A stretch of DNA of 13,861 nt from TMED26 sp042088965 (GTDB lineage: Bacteria > Pseudomonadota > Alphaproteobacteria > Thalassobaculales > Thalassobaculaceae): assembly GCA_042088965.1 (NCBI GenBank), contig JBELLC010000083.1, positions 1 through 13,861 on the forward strand, in the 5' to 3' direction. Positions 1-7,289 of the stretch are shown in pieces (positions within the stretch are counted from its first letter, which is position 1; every line of letters starts with the position of its first letter). Under the pieces are notes generated by a model that did not search any database, was not told the DNA's origin, and saw only the letters and a program-made list of their open reading frames with translations. Both the position numbers and the translations under genes were made by a program.

Positions 1-455
1 GTCAGCTTCGCCATTAACGCGATGAATGTTTCGCGGTCGGACTCGGATAAACCGTCTAACGTCCGCTTGTGAGCGGCTTCTGCCAAGGGATCGACACGTT
101 CTAACACGGCATGACCTTGGGGCGTTAAGGTGGTTATGCGCACCCGCCGGTCGGTCGCCAAAAACTGGCTGGTAATCAGCCCACGTTTCCTTAACCGGCC
201 AAGGATATCGGTGGTATTGGTGCGGTCGATCGCCACCGCTTTGGCCATGCGGGTTTGATCCAATGGGCCGTTTTGGGCCAAGCAACTGAGCACTGAGTAC
301 ATCACAGGCGTGATGTTTTCGTGACCACACATTTCCAAGAACAGGCCGGTATGAATTTGATGCAATCGGCGGATTAAAACCCCGGGTCGCATCGAAAGGT
401 CGCCGCTTTGCCAACCCGTGCCTTGGGCCTCGGTGGTTGCATCCGTCGCTTTCAT
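1..455 (-). CDS. MarR-family transcriptional regulator (3' end beyond the window)
   Basis: Partial gene: 151 codons are visible from ATG at 455 and the stop lies left of base 1. I translated it by hand. It has the MarR layout: a helical N-terminus from about residue 24 (RPGVLIRRLHQIHTGLF), a winged helix-turn-helix at about 66-112 with recognition-helix text AIDRTNTTDILGRLRKRG, and the wing TDRRVRITTLTPQG, which is diagnostic of the family. MarR proteins are dimeric repressors that usually release DNA when they bind a phenolic or aromatic ligand. It is read in the same direction as the hydroxylase operon, 48 bp after the small-subunit stop. It is therefore probably the last gene of that operon and its local regulator (inference). 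An AGGA element about 9 bases before the ATG supports the start; an upstream ATG near 476 is out of frame. Confidence 0.85.
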   Translation of the reverse strand, partial: MKATDATTEAQGTGWQSGDLSMRPGVLIRRLHQIHTGLFLEMCGHENITPVMYSVLSCLAQNGPLDQTRMAKAVAIDRTNTTDILGRLRKRGLITSQFLATDRRVRITTLTPQGHAVLERVDPLAEAAHKRTLDGLSESDRETFIALMAKL

Positions 456-503
456 TCACGGTGTTCCTATTCATCATTCCCCGACCCTAATCTAAAGGAT
501 AAC

Positions 504-1673
504 CTACCGTAACCTCAAGGCCCGTCTGAGCCATGACTTGAGCACCATCATAATAAGGCTACCCGCCGCCACGGACGGTTGTTGATCTGTGGGTGACTGG
601 GGGCTCAATACACGCATTTCCACGGCCTCGCCAACGGCCGTTAAAAAATGGTCTGCAATCTCGCGCACCAGCTCTGGCCGGCCAAATTGTGACAGTGGAC
701 CATTCAACTGGTAGCGCATATCTAAGTCTAATCGGCAGCGGTCGTCCGTTTCAGCAACCAAGGCGAAATCAAGCAATCCGCCAAGTTCGGTTCGGCTTAA
801 GCTATCTCGTCCCTTGCCGCAAAGGCGGCCAGTTTGCCGATCTGCATCGGTATGAAAGATTGCTTGGCCCCCAAAATGGGCTTTAATCGGTCCGACCGCC
901 ACTTTGCAATGGCCCCTGACCAGTCCATCTTCGACCGGACCATCAAGCGCCGCGCCAGGGATACAAGCTGCAATCGCTTCTGGGTCACTGATGATGGCCC
1001 AGACATCTGCTGCTGCAACTTTCAGTGACAAGCTCTGCTGCAAACCAACAGCGGTATCAAAATCTGCGGCTAAGGGCAGGTCAGCAAACATATCTGGAGG
1101 CGTCACAGCTGCGGCTGCTCGGGCTGTTTTGCTTTCGGCGGCACGATGCACAGCTATATTGTTCTGCAGGCGCGCGCGCGCCAGCGGTTGAATAGTGGCC
1201 GCGGGCGGGTTCGCCGCCAAGACATCTGCAATCGCGTCAACAATCCCGGCATAGCCGGTACACCGGCAGAGGTTACCAGACAGCTCCTGGCGGATCTGTG
1301 TCCGGTCGGCATGTGGATAGCGGCGCACAATATCATAAGCTGTCGTCAGCATCCCGGGCGTGCAATAACCGCATTGCAGGCCATGATGACGGCTGAATGC
1401 AGCGCGTATTTGCGCCATTAACGGATCATCATCAAAGCCCTCAACGGTGGTGACTTGGGCACCCTCACATACGGCCGCTAAAGTGATGCAAGAGCGCGTT
1501 GGCCGACCGTTCACAAAAACCGTGCAGGCCCCGCAGACCCCTTGCTCACACCCTAAATGCGTCCCCGTCTTCAGTAATTCTTCACGCAGAAAATCAGCAA
1601 GATGCATGCGTCCTTCAACACTTGCGCTGACCTCTTGACCATCGACCTGCAGCGTTAACCTATCTTGCATCAT
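504..1673 (-). CDS. Molybdenum hydroxylase small subunit: [2Fe-2S] protein fused to CoxG-like SRPBCC domain
   Basis: 389 aa. Residues 1-160 form a complete CoxS/XdhA-type iron-sulphur subunit. The plant-ferredoxin-like cluster uses Cys42, 47, 50 and 62 (CEQGVCGACTVF). The second cluster uses Cys101, 104, 136 and 138 (QCGYCTPG and LCRCTGY). These clusters pass electrons from the Mo site to FAD. After an Ala-rich linker (about 160-205), residues 207-355 form a CoxG/SRPBCC-type domain (AAADVWAIISDPEAIAACIPG, then VRGHCKVAVGPIKAHFGG). In CO dehydrogenase clusters CoxG is a separate protein linked to membrane anchoring. The last 15 or so residues here are hydrophobic then basic (SLIMMVLKSWLRRALRLR), which suggests membrane attachment. 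CoxS proteins are normally about 160 aa, so this is a genuine fusion. The start ATG overlaps the stop of the FAD subunit by 4 bp, which implies translational coupling. Confidence 0.92.
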   Translation of the reverse strand: MMQDRLTLQVDGQEVSASVEGRMHLADFLREELLKTGTHLGCEQGVCGACTVFVNGRPTRSCITLAAVCEGAQVTTVEGFDDDPLMAQIRAAFSRHHGLQCGYCTPGMLTTAYDIVRRYPHADRTQIRQELSGNLCRCTGYAGIVDAIADVLAANPPAATIQPLARARLQNNIAVHRAAESKTARAAAAVTPPDMFADLPLAADFDTAVGLQQSLSLKVAAADVWAIISDPEAIAACIPGAALDGPVEDGLVRGHCKVAVGPIKAHFGGQAIFHTDADRQTGRLCGKGRDSLSRTELGGLLDFALVAETDDRCRLDLDMRYQLNGPLSQFGRPELVREIADHFLTAVGEAVEMRVLSPQSPTDQQPSVAAGSLIMMVLKSWLRRALRLR

Positions 1674-2488
1674 GTCGCCTCTTTCGCATCTTCTGTTGCC
1701 ATCGCCAAGGCCCGCGTCAGCGCCACCGCATGCAGGCCAACACCGTCATCCGGCCGCGCGGGGAGGGCCGCTGTCAGTAATTCTGCAGGCGCGGTTTTAC
1801 CAGCAATCAGATCATCTATATCTGTCAAGACACACGGCGCCCCACCCAAGGCACCGATCACCGCCTGGCACCGTTTGTTGGCCGGATCTATTAAAACGGC
1901 AGCGCTCGCTTTTGCAAATTCGCCAACTTGTTGAACATATTTCCAATAGCCCCATCGGGCCGTTGCAGCAGGTTTTGGCACCTCAATAGCGGTCAGTATC
2001 TCGCCTGGCTCAAGCGCTGTCAGATAGGGACCAAGGATAAATGCCTCGATCGCCAGGCGGCGCTGGCCCAAAGGCCCATCGATCAGGGCTGTTGCACCTA
2101 ACGCAGGCATCACGGTGCCCCAATCAGCAGCCGGGTCGGCGTGGCATAAGCTGCCGCCCAAGGTGCCGCGATTGCGCACCGCCCGATAAGCGATGTTTGA
2201 GGCGACCTGCTGCATCCAGCCGCCTGTTGGATCAGGCACCTCACCATCTTCAATTTCAGCATGGGTAATGGCGCTGCCAAAACAAACAAAATCTTCGGTT
2301 TCCGTGACCTGCCGGAGGGCCGCCACCATCGACACATCAATCAGCTTTGCTGGCCGCGCTAAGCGTAAATTAAGCATCGGGCCAAGCGATTGATTGCCCG
2401 CCATAAAGCTTGTTGCCGTGTCCGTGTGCGCGGCCCTTGCGGCCTCTACATCACCAACAGCGATATAGTCAAAAGCAACGGGCTTCAT
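1670..2488 (-). CDS. Molybdenum hydroxylase FAD-binding medium subunit (CoxM-like)
   Basis: 272 aa, normal for CoxM/CutM-type subunits. It carries FAD to pass electrons from the iron-sulphur subunit to the final acceptor. FAD-binding signatures of the family are visible: AGNQSLGPMLNLRL at residues 30-43 (family AGGxSLxPxMxxR) and GTLGGSLCHADPAAD at 108-122 (family TIGGxxxxxDPxxD). The C-terminal half has the CO-dehydrogenase flavoprotein C-terminal domain pattern (EGEILTAIEVPKP-like stretch, then FAKASAAVLID). There is no extra domain. The ATG overlaps the large-subunit stop (ATGA, 2485-2488), and its own stop overlaps the small-subunit start, so the three subunits should be made in a fixed ratio. 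The substrate cannot be told from this subunit. Confidence 0.93.
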   Translation of the reverse strand: MKPVAFDYIAVGDVEAARAAHTDTATSFMAGNQSLGPMLNLRLARPAKLIDVSMVAALRQVTETEDFVCFGSAITHAEIEDGEVPDPTGGWMQQVASNIAYRAVRNRGTLGGSLCHADPAADWGTVMPALGATALIDGPLGQRRLAIEAFILGPYLTALEPGEILTAIEVPKPAATARWGYWKYVQQVGEFAKASAAVLIDPANKRCQAVIGALGGAPCVLTDIDDLIAGKTAPAELLTAALPARPDDGVGLHAVALTRALAMATEDAKEAT

Positions 2489-4848
2489 GATGTTGTCTCC
2501 TGAGTTGCTGCTGCCAACGCTGCGCGCACCCGGCGCGGTGTTATTGGCACCTGTAGCATCTCAACACCAAATGATTTCAAAGCATCATTGACCGCATTAC
2601 CAATCGCTGCGGGTGGCCCAATGGCGCCACTTTCGCCGATACCCTTTTGCCCAAAACGGCTGAGCGGCGATGGTGTTTCCATATGGCTAATGCGGATCTC
2701 TGGAATATCCGCCGCAACAGGCAAATGGTAATCAGCCAGGGTTGACGCCAGCGGCTGTCCCGACTCGCTGAAAGACATTTCTTCAAATAGCGCCGTGCCA
2801 ATTCCCTGCACAGCGCCGCCCACGACTTGACCATCAACAATCATTGGATTGATCATCGTCCCAGCGTCTTCGACAATCACATAATCGAGCAGCCGAATAT
2901 GACCAAGATCCAGATCAACCGCGACTTTCACAGCATGACAGGCATATGAAAAGGTGCCGGTATCTTGGACTGTTTTATAACCTTCAGTTGCTTCTAGACC
3001 ACGCGGATCAACGTCATCAGGCAGTAACTGCGGCTTCAGATACCAGGTCCGCGCCACGTCCTGAATACTCACCGACGCAATTGCTGATTTCGCCATGCCA
3101 CCTTGCAGGGAGACATTCTGCGCCGATGTTTGCATTAAATGTCCCGCGATATGGCGTACACGATCGCCAAGGGCGTCACAGGCACTGGCGACCGCGCCGC
3201 CCGCCATCACAATGCAGCGAGACCCCCAGGTTCCCGTTGAATAGGGTGTGTACGCTGTATCGCCATGCACAAGCTTGACCTTTGCTGGATCAATACCCAA
3301 ACGGTCATAAGCAATTTGCGCCAATGTTGTCTCTAGGCCTTGCCCATGGCTATGCACCCCAACGCGCAGCTCGAGGCCACCGTCAGGTGTGAGCCGAGCC
3401 GTTGCCTGTTCAAACCCTGGCACCATTGGTATGCCCCAGCCATGATAAACAGAGGTCCCATGAGCGCCTTGTTCACAAAAAATAGAGAGGCCAACACCGA
3501 TCCGTTCACGGCCTTTCGGATTTGCCTGTTCTTGGCGGATCGCGGGCAAGTCAATCGCTTCCGTCGCCCGTCGCAAGGCTTCAGGGTAATTGCCACTGTC
3601 GAAAAACTTATGGGTGATATTGGTAAACGGCATTTGTTCGGGCCGAACCAGATTTCGGTCACGAATAGCTTCCGGTGTGAGATTTAGTTGCCGTGCGAGA
3701 CTGTCTAACAACAACTCCATGGCAAAACAAACCCCTGTCCGGGCGACACCACGGAACGGCAAGATGGGCGGTTTATTGGTGGCCACGGACCATGTTTTGC
3801 ATCGGTAGCCGCGCATTTGATAGGGGCCCGGAAGGATGCTTGAGACTTGTGCTGCTTCAAGACAAGCCGAGAAAGGATAGCTTGAATAGGCGCCGGAATC
3901 GACAATCGCTTCGCAATCAATCGCCAGCAATTCTCCATCTGCCGCAGCATAGCCGGTGATTTCATAGCTGTGTTCCCGGCAATTCGCGCCAGCGATCAAA
4001 TGCTCTCGGCGGTCTTCAATCCAACGGATCGGCCGGTCCAATGATATCGCCAAATACGCGGCACAGACTTCCTCGGGCAGCAAAATCCCCTTATAGCCAA
4101 AGCCACCGCCGACATCAGGGGCAATGACTCTTACTTGGCCATGGTCAAGTCCTAAGCAGCCTGCCAGTCCCGTCCGCACAATATGCGGCATCTGTGTTGC
4201 GGAATGAAGGGTCAAAACCTCTAAGGTCCGGTCCCAGACCGCCACCAATCCTCGGCCTTCAATTGGTGCCATACATTGGCGCGCCGTCTGATATCGGCGC
4301 GTAACGACGGCGGCGGCGCCATCAATCGCTGCTGAAAAACCCACTTCCGCGCCAGCCTCAAGAAAGGCATTTTCCGACCAATGCTCATGGATTAATGGCG
4401 CGTCAGCACTTAGGGCATGGTGCATATCGTGAACAGCTGCAATTTCGTCGAAATCAACATCAACCAGATCAGCCAAATCCTCTGCGGCTGCCCGCGTTTC
4501 AGCCAGGCAAGCCGCGATAAGCTCGCCCACATGGCGCACTTTATCTGTCGCGAGGATCGGCTGCGTCGAACTTTTGAAACCCGGCAGGCTGGAGTCAGCG
4601 CGAATTCCTGTCACATCCTGAAGATCTGCCGCCACAAACACTGCCGTGTCAGCTCCCGATGGCTTGACAATACGATTAATACGGGCGTGGGCCAGCGGAC
4701 TGCGCAGAAACGCCATTTCCAGCATCCCTGGCAGTTTGATATCAGCGACAAATCGGCCTTTGCCTGCAAGCAGTCGCTGGTCTTCGCGCCGTTCTAAACG
4801 CGCACCAATGCACCAGCCACTCTCGTCTGGGTTTCTGCCACCATCCAT
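2485..4848 (-). CDS. Molybdopterin-binding large subunit of a xanthine-oxidase-family hydroxylase (CoxL-like, not form I CODH)
   Basis: 787 aa from the ATG at 4848, the family's usual length. It starts with the aldehyde oxidase/xanthine dehydrogenase a/b-hammerhead domain (GWCIGARLERREDQRLLAGKG, residues 11-31). The Moco domain follows: DVGGGFGYKG at 245-254 and PFRGVARTG at 364-372. Near the C-terminus is GIGESGAIG with the presumed catalytic base Glu739. Form I CO dehydrogenases carry AYxCSFR and form II proteins AYRGAGR at the active-site loop; PFRGVAR fits neither well, so the substrate is probably an organic (hetero)cycle or aldehyde (inference). The frame is open to 4962, but the ATG at 4848 has GGAG 8 bases upstream; ATG 4854 is an alternative. 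The 38-residue extension lacks a recognisable domain. No molybdenum-cofactor maturation gene is in the window. Confidence 0.92.
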   Translation of the reverse strand: MDGGRNPDESGWCIGARLERREDQRLLAGKGRFVADIKLPGMLEMAFLRSPLAHARINRIVKPSGADTAVFVAADLQDVTGIRADSSLPGFKSSTQPILATDKVRHVGELIAACLAETRAAAEDLADLVDVDFDEIAAVHDMHHALSADAPLIHEHWSENAFLEAGAEVGFSAAIDGAAAVVTRRYQTARQCMAPIEGRGLVAVWDRTLEVLTLHSATQMPHIVRTGLAGCLGLDHGQVRVIAPDVGGGFGYKGILLPEEVCAAYLAISLDRPIRWIEDRREHLIAGANCREHSYEITGYAAADGELLAIDCEAIVDSGAYSSYPFSACLEAAQVSSILPGPYQMRGYRCKTWSVATNKPPILPFRGVARTGVCFAMELLLDSLARQLNLTPEAIRDRNLVRPEQMPFTNITHKFFDSGNYPEALRRATEAIDLPAIRQEQANPKGRERIGVGLSIFCEQGAHGTSVYHGWGIPMVPGFEQATARLTPDGGLELRVGVHSHGQGLETTLAQIAYDRLGIDPAKVKLVHGDTAYTPYSTGTWGSRCIVMAGGAVASACDALGDRVRHIAGHLMQTSAQNVSLQGGMAKSAIASVSIQDVARTWYLKPQLLPDDVDPRGLEATEGYKTVQDTGTFSYACHAVKVAVDLDLGHIRLLDYVIVEDAGTMINPMIVDGQVVGGAVQGIGTALFEEMSFSESGQPLASTLADYHLPVAADIPEIRISHMETPSPLSRFGQKGIGESGAIGPPAAIGNAVNDALKSFGVEMLQVPITPRRVRAALAAATQETTS

Positions 4849-4993
4849 CGCCATCTCTCCCTCAAGTTCGAAGTCCCTCATACAGACGTGCAGCAGCCCA
4901 ATGCCTGAGGCGCTGCAATCACTGCGCTTCGCCCGACAAATGATATACGTTAGGTTAGACATTTTAGAATAGTCGTAAATACAAATTTTTTCT

Positions 4994-5021
4994 TTGACCG
5001 CCGAAAGCGTCGGTCTATATC
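4994..5021 (+). promoter_or_regulatory. Predicted sigma70 promoter of the amidohydrolase gene
   Basis: TTGACC (4994-4999), a 16-bp spacer and TATATC (5016-5021) predict transcription from about 5028. That leaves a leader of about 35 nt to the ATG at 5063 but only about 10 nt to the in-frame ATG at 5039, so it helps choose the start. It lies in the divergent region shared with the hydroxylase operon. On the minus strand I see only a weak promoter (TTCTAA-16-TATATC, about 4968 to 4941), as expected for an activated or ligand-induced gene. The motif TAGGTTA (4951-4957) sits inside that weak promoter. Confidence 0.5.
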
Positions 5022-5062
5022 TGCCTTACGTGCAATCGATGTTAGCTAAAGGGACGCATGAA

Positions 5063-6325
5063 ATGCCAGCTTGCGAAATTGAAACCATTCTTGCCGGGGG
5101 GCGTGTCGTTGATCCAGCGAGCGGCCATGACGGTATCGCCGACATTGCGATCAGCGGCGGCAAAATCGTTGAAATCGCCCCAAGCTTGGCGGACAGGGCG
5201 GCCGTGAACCGGATTTCTGTCGCTGACCATTTGGTTATCCCTGGAATGATCGATACCCACGCCCACGTCTACCAACATGTTACCGGTAAATTTGGCCTCA
5301 ATGCCGATTTGGTCGGCGTTCATTCTGGCGTCACAACAGTGATCGACCAAGGCGGCCCCAGTTGTATGACCATCGGCGGATTTCGCCATTATGTCGCCGA
5401 GACATCGGCGACCCGGGTGCTGGCCTACATCTCGAGCTATTTGGTGGGTGGACTTGAAGGCCACCTATATCCCGAGCTGTATGGCCCAGGCGGGGTAAAT
5501 GTCGCGCATACTGTGAAGGTGGCGCTCGAAAACCCTGATTTGGTCAAAGGCATTAAAGCCCATGCAGAAATTGGCGGCCAATCGCGATGGGGGCTTGAGG
5601 TTATTCGCCTTGGGCAAGAAATTGCGACAGCGGCAGACTTGCCGCTTTACATTCATCTGGGGCAGTTGTGGCCAACAGACGATTCAGGCCGCATCCCGGA
5701 CGCCGAAGAACTTATCCGAGAATTAATGCCGATCATGCGGGCAGGCGACGTGCTGGCGCACCCATTCACCCGCCATCCAGGAGGATTTATTTCTGAGACG
5801 GGTGAAATCCATCCGGTTCTGCTTGAGGCGGTGCATGAACGGGGTGTCTTGGTCGATGTGGGTCACGGCTCGCATTTTAGTTTCGACGCGGCCAAACGGG
5901 CTCTCGACGCGGGCATCATGCCATACACGCTGGGGGCGGATATGCACGGCTATAATGTCAGCGTGCCGGACCCAAACGATGATGGCAGTCGGGCCGAAAA
6001 TCCTTTCTTTGGTGTTGCACCGTTCAATCTGACAATCGCGATGACAGAATTGTTGCACCTGGGCGTGCCGCTTGATCAGGTCATTGCGATGGTCACCAGT
6101 CATCCAGCGAAATTACTGCGCATGGCGGACAGTATTGGCCGCCTTGCTGTCGGTCTCGAGGCCGATATCAGCGTGCTGAAGATAGAAAGCGGGCGGTTTC
6201 AACTGTCTGATAACAGCGGCGCCAAAGTGGTCAGTGAGCAGCTTCTGCGCCCTGCTTTTTGTCTTCGTGCGGGGGTCCGGTTTGATTCTGACAGCGTCTT
6301 TATCCCCGACGCAATCGCCGCATAA
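5063..6325 (+). CDS. Amidohydrolase-superfamily metallohydrolase (dihydroorotase-like / amidohydrolase-deacetylase type)
   Basis: 420 aa from ATG 5063. It is a TIM-barrel amidohydrolase with the full metal-ligand set: His66 and His68 (DTHAHV), a likely carboxylated Lys165 (KGIKAHAE), His198 (LYIHLGQ), His233 (VLAHPFT) and Asp293 (LGADMHG). The N-terminus (ILAGGRVVDPASG, then IAISGGKIVEIAP) and the C-terminal PAKLLRM...IGRLAVGLEADISVL are the usual small beta-sandwich parts. The pattern resembles the subgroup often annotated amidohydrolase/deacetylase, which cleaves amide or ester bonds; exact chemistry is unknown. Divergent placement beside the Mo hydroxylase suggests the two act on one pathway (inference). 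The start was chosen for AAAGGGA about 9 bases upstream and for the promoter at 4994-5021. In-frame ATG 5039 and TTG 4994 also exist; the latter is the -35 box. Confidence 0.9.
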   Translation: MPACEIETILAGGRVVDPASGHDGIADIAISGGKIVEIAPSLADRAAVNRISVADHLVIPGMIDTHAHVYQHVTGKFGLNADLVGVHSGVTTVIDQGGPSCMTIGGFRHYVAETSATRVLAYISSYLVGGLEGHLYPELYGPGGVNVAHTVKVALENPDLVKGIKAHAEIGGQSRWGLEVIRLGQEIATAADLPLYIHLGQLWPTDDSGRIPDAEELIRELMPIMRAGDVLAHPFTRHPGGFISETGEIHPVLLEAVHERGVLVDVGHGSHFSFDAAKRALDAGIMPYTLGADMHGYNVSVPDPNDDGSRAENPFFGVAPFNLTIAMTELLHLGVPLDQVIAMVTSHPAKLLRMADSIGRLAVGLEADISVLKIESGRFQLSDNSGAKVVSEQLLRPAFCLRAGVRFDSDSVFIPDAIAA

Positions 6326-6354
6326 TCCGTCTTGTGAAACCGTCAGCAGGTTCG

Positions 6355-6454
6355 NNNNNNNNNNNNNNNNNNNNNNNNNNNNNNNNNNNNNNNNNNNNNN
6401 NNNNNNNNNNNNNNNNNNNNNNNNNNNNNNNNNNNNNNNNNNNNNNNNNNNNNN
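6355..6454. other. Assembly gap, 100 N
   Basis: Exactly 100 undetermined bases, the conventional filler for a scaffold gap of unknown length. It removes the 3' part of znuA. ZnuA proteins usually need some 60-90 further residues beyond the last readable codon, so the real gap is probably longer than 100 bp. No reading frame should be trusted across it. Confidence 0.99.
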
Positions 6455-7207
6455 TTCCGCCAGCTTAGCACGAATTTCGGTGAGTCGCTTGGGGGAGGGA
6501 AAATCATGCGGATCAAGGGTAATCGAGCCTGCACCTTTTAGATTATACTTTGTTTCAAAGTATTGGTATGCATCATGAAAGACGATGAAGCGATGCTGGT
6601 TAACCGCCGCCAGTGACTGCGCTATTTCGGCATCAAGGGTTTTGATTTTGGCAATATAGGCGCGGGCATTTGCTTTATAGGTATCGCGGTTTTCGGGGTA
6701 GAGGTCGCTGAGTTCCCGGGTGATGGCTTTCACCATCTTGATCGCCCGATCTGGGTCTAGCCAAGCATGCATATCAAGATTTGCCTCATCCCCATGTGCG
6801 TCGCCATGATCGTGACCTTCATGATCATCCTCTTCCCAAACGCCGCCTTTGCGAAACGGCAGCAGTTTGAGGCGGGCTTCTTCAATCACGGCTGATTTGA
6901 TCACCGCCTGAGGAATGACATCCAAAGCACTTTCCATAAATGTTTCGAAGTGCTCATCAATCAGAAACACAATTTTGGCGTTATTCAATGCTGTCACTTG
7001 CGATGGCTTGAATTTAAAGCCATGCGGGCTGGTATTGCCCGAGACCAACAGGGTTGCTTTGCCGGTGTCGCCGATAACACCGCTCACCAAAGCGTGCAGC
7101 GGCTTGATGGTGACGACCACCCCAGCTGTTTCTGCCGCACGCGCGCCAGAGGCTGAAAACAATGCGACCGTCATCGCCAACGCTAAATGTTTTAATTTTA
7201 CCACCAC
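6455..7207 (-). CDS. znuA: Periplasmic zinc-binding protein ZnuA of the ABC zinc importer (3' end lost in assembly gap)
   Basis: 251 N-terminal residues are readable before the N gap. Signal peptide: basic KLKH, hydrophobic core, cleavage near SGARA/AE (residue 24). Cluster A-I (ZnuA/TroA) features follow: the family's zinc-ligand histidines are represented by His62 (NTSPHGFKFKPSQ), His147 (DMHAWLDP) and His211 (FHDAYQYFE). A short His/Asp-rich loop at 124-142 (His129, 132, 134, 138) is typical of zinc rather than manganese binders. It captures Zn2+ in the periplasm and hands it to ZnuB. The start is a GTG (7207, or the next GTG at 7204) with AAGAGGAG upstream. Right of the gap, one frame reads Arg-Thr-Cys then TGA at 6345-6343, which may be the true C-terminus 17 bp from the convergent amidohydrolase stop; this cannot be proven. 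The continuous frame through the N run into 6113 is an artefact. Confidence 0.93.
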
Positions 7208-7245
7208 CTAAACTCCTCTTAATGCCTTGACCTTGAGGCCTGTTG

Positions 7246-7273
7246 GTTATGTTATAACATACTATCCCGTCAA
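7246..7273 (-). promoter_or_regulatory. Predicted znuA promoter
   Basis: On the minus strand TTGACG (7273-7268), a 16-bp spacer and CATAAC (7251-7246) form a plausible sigma70 promoter facing znuA. The spacer and -10 contain the 14-bp palindrome at 7248-7261, so a bound repressor would block it. For the outward plus-strand gene a weaker pair, TTGAGG (7233-7238) and TAACAT (7255-7260), overlaps the same palindrome. Confidence 0.5.
7248..7261. promoter_or_regulatory. Candidate Zur box (14-bp perfect palindrome)
   Basis: TATGTTATAACATA is its own reverse complement. It matches the ATGTTATAACAT core of Zur operators known in proteobacteria. It sits midway between divergent znuA and the His-rich barrel gene and overlaps both predicted -10 regions. 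The expected effect is repression of both genes by zinc-loaded Zur, with derepression under zinc limitation. No zur gene is in the window. Confidence 0.72.
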
Positions 7274-7289
7274 AATAGAAGAGATTGCG

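Noticed and set aside
3333..3687. Overlapping frames of about 110 aa on both strands within the large-subunit gene
   Set aside because: The Moco-domain sequence is continuous in the real frame, so these are chance frames.
2485..4848. CO dehydrogenase (form I coxL)
   Set aside because: The diagnostic AYxCSFR active-site loop is absent; PFRGVAR is present instead.
4849..4962. N-terminal 38-residue extension of the molybdenum large subunit
   Set aside because: No domain or ribosome-binding site supports it, and the ATG at 4848 has a well-spaced GGAG and gives the normal family length.
6113..7207. Continuous 364-codon frame for znuA running through the N gap to 6113
   Set aside because: The frame across 100 filler N is meaningless, and its last part is antisense to the amidohydrolase, with no ZnuA-like sequence.
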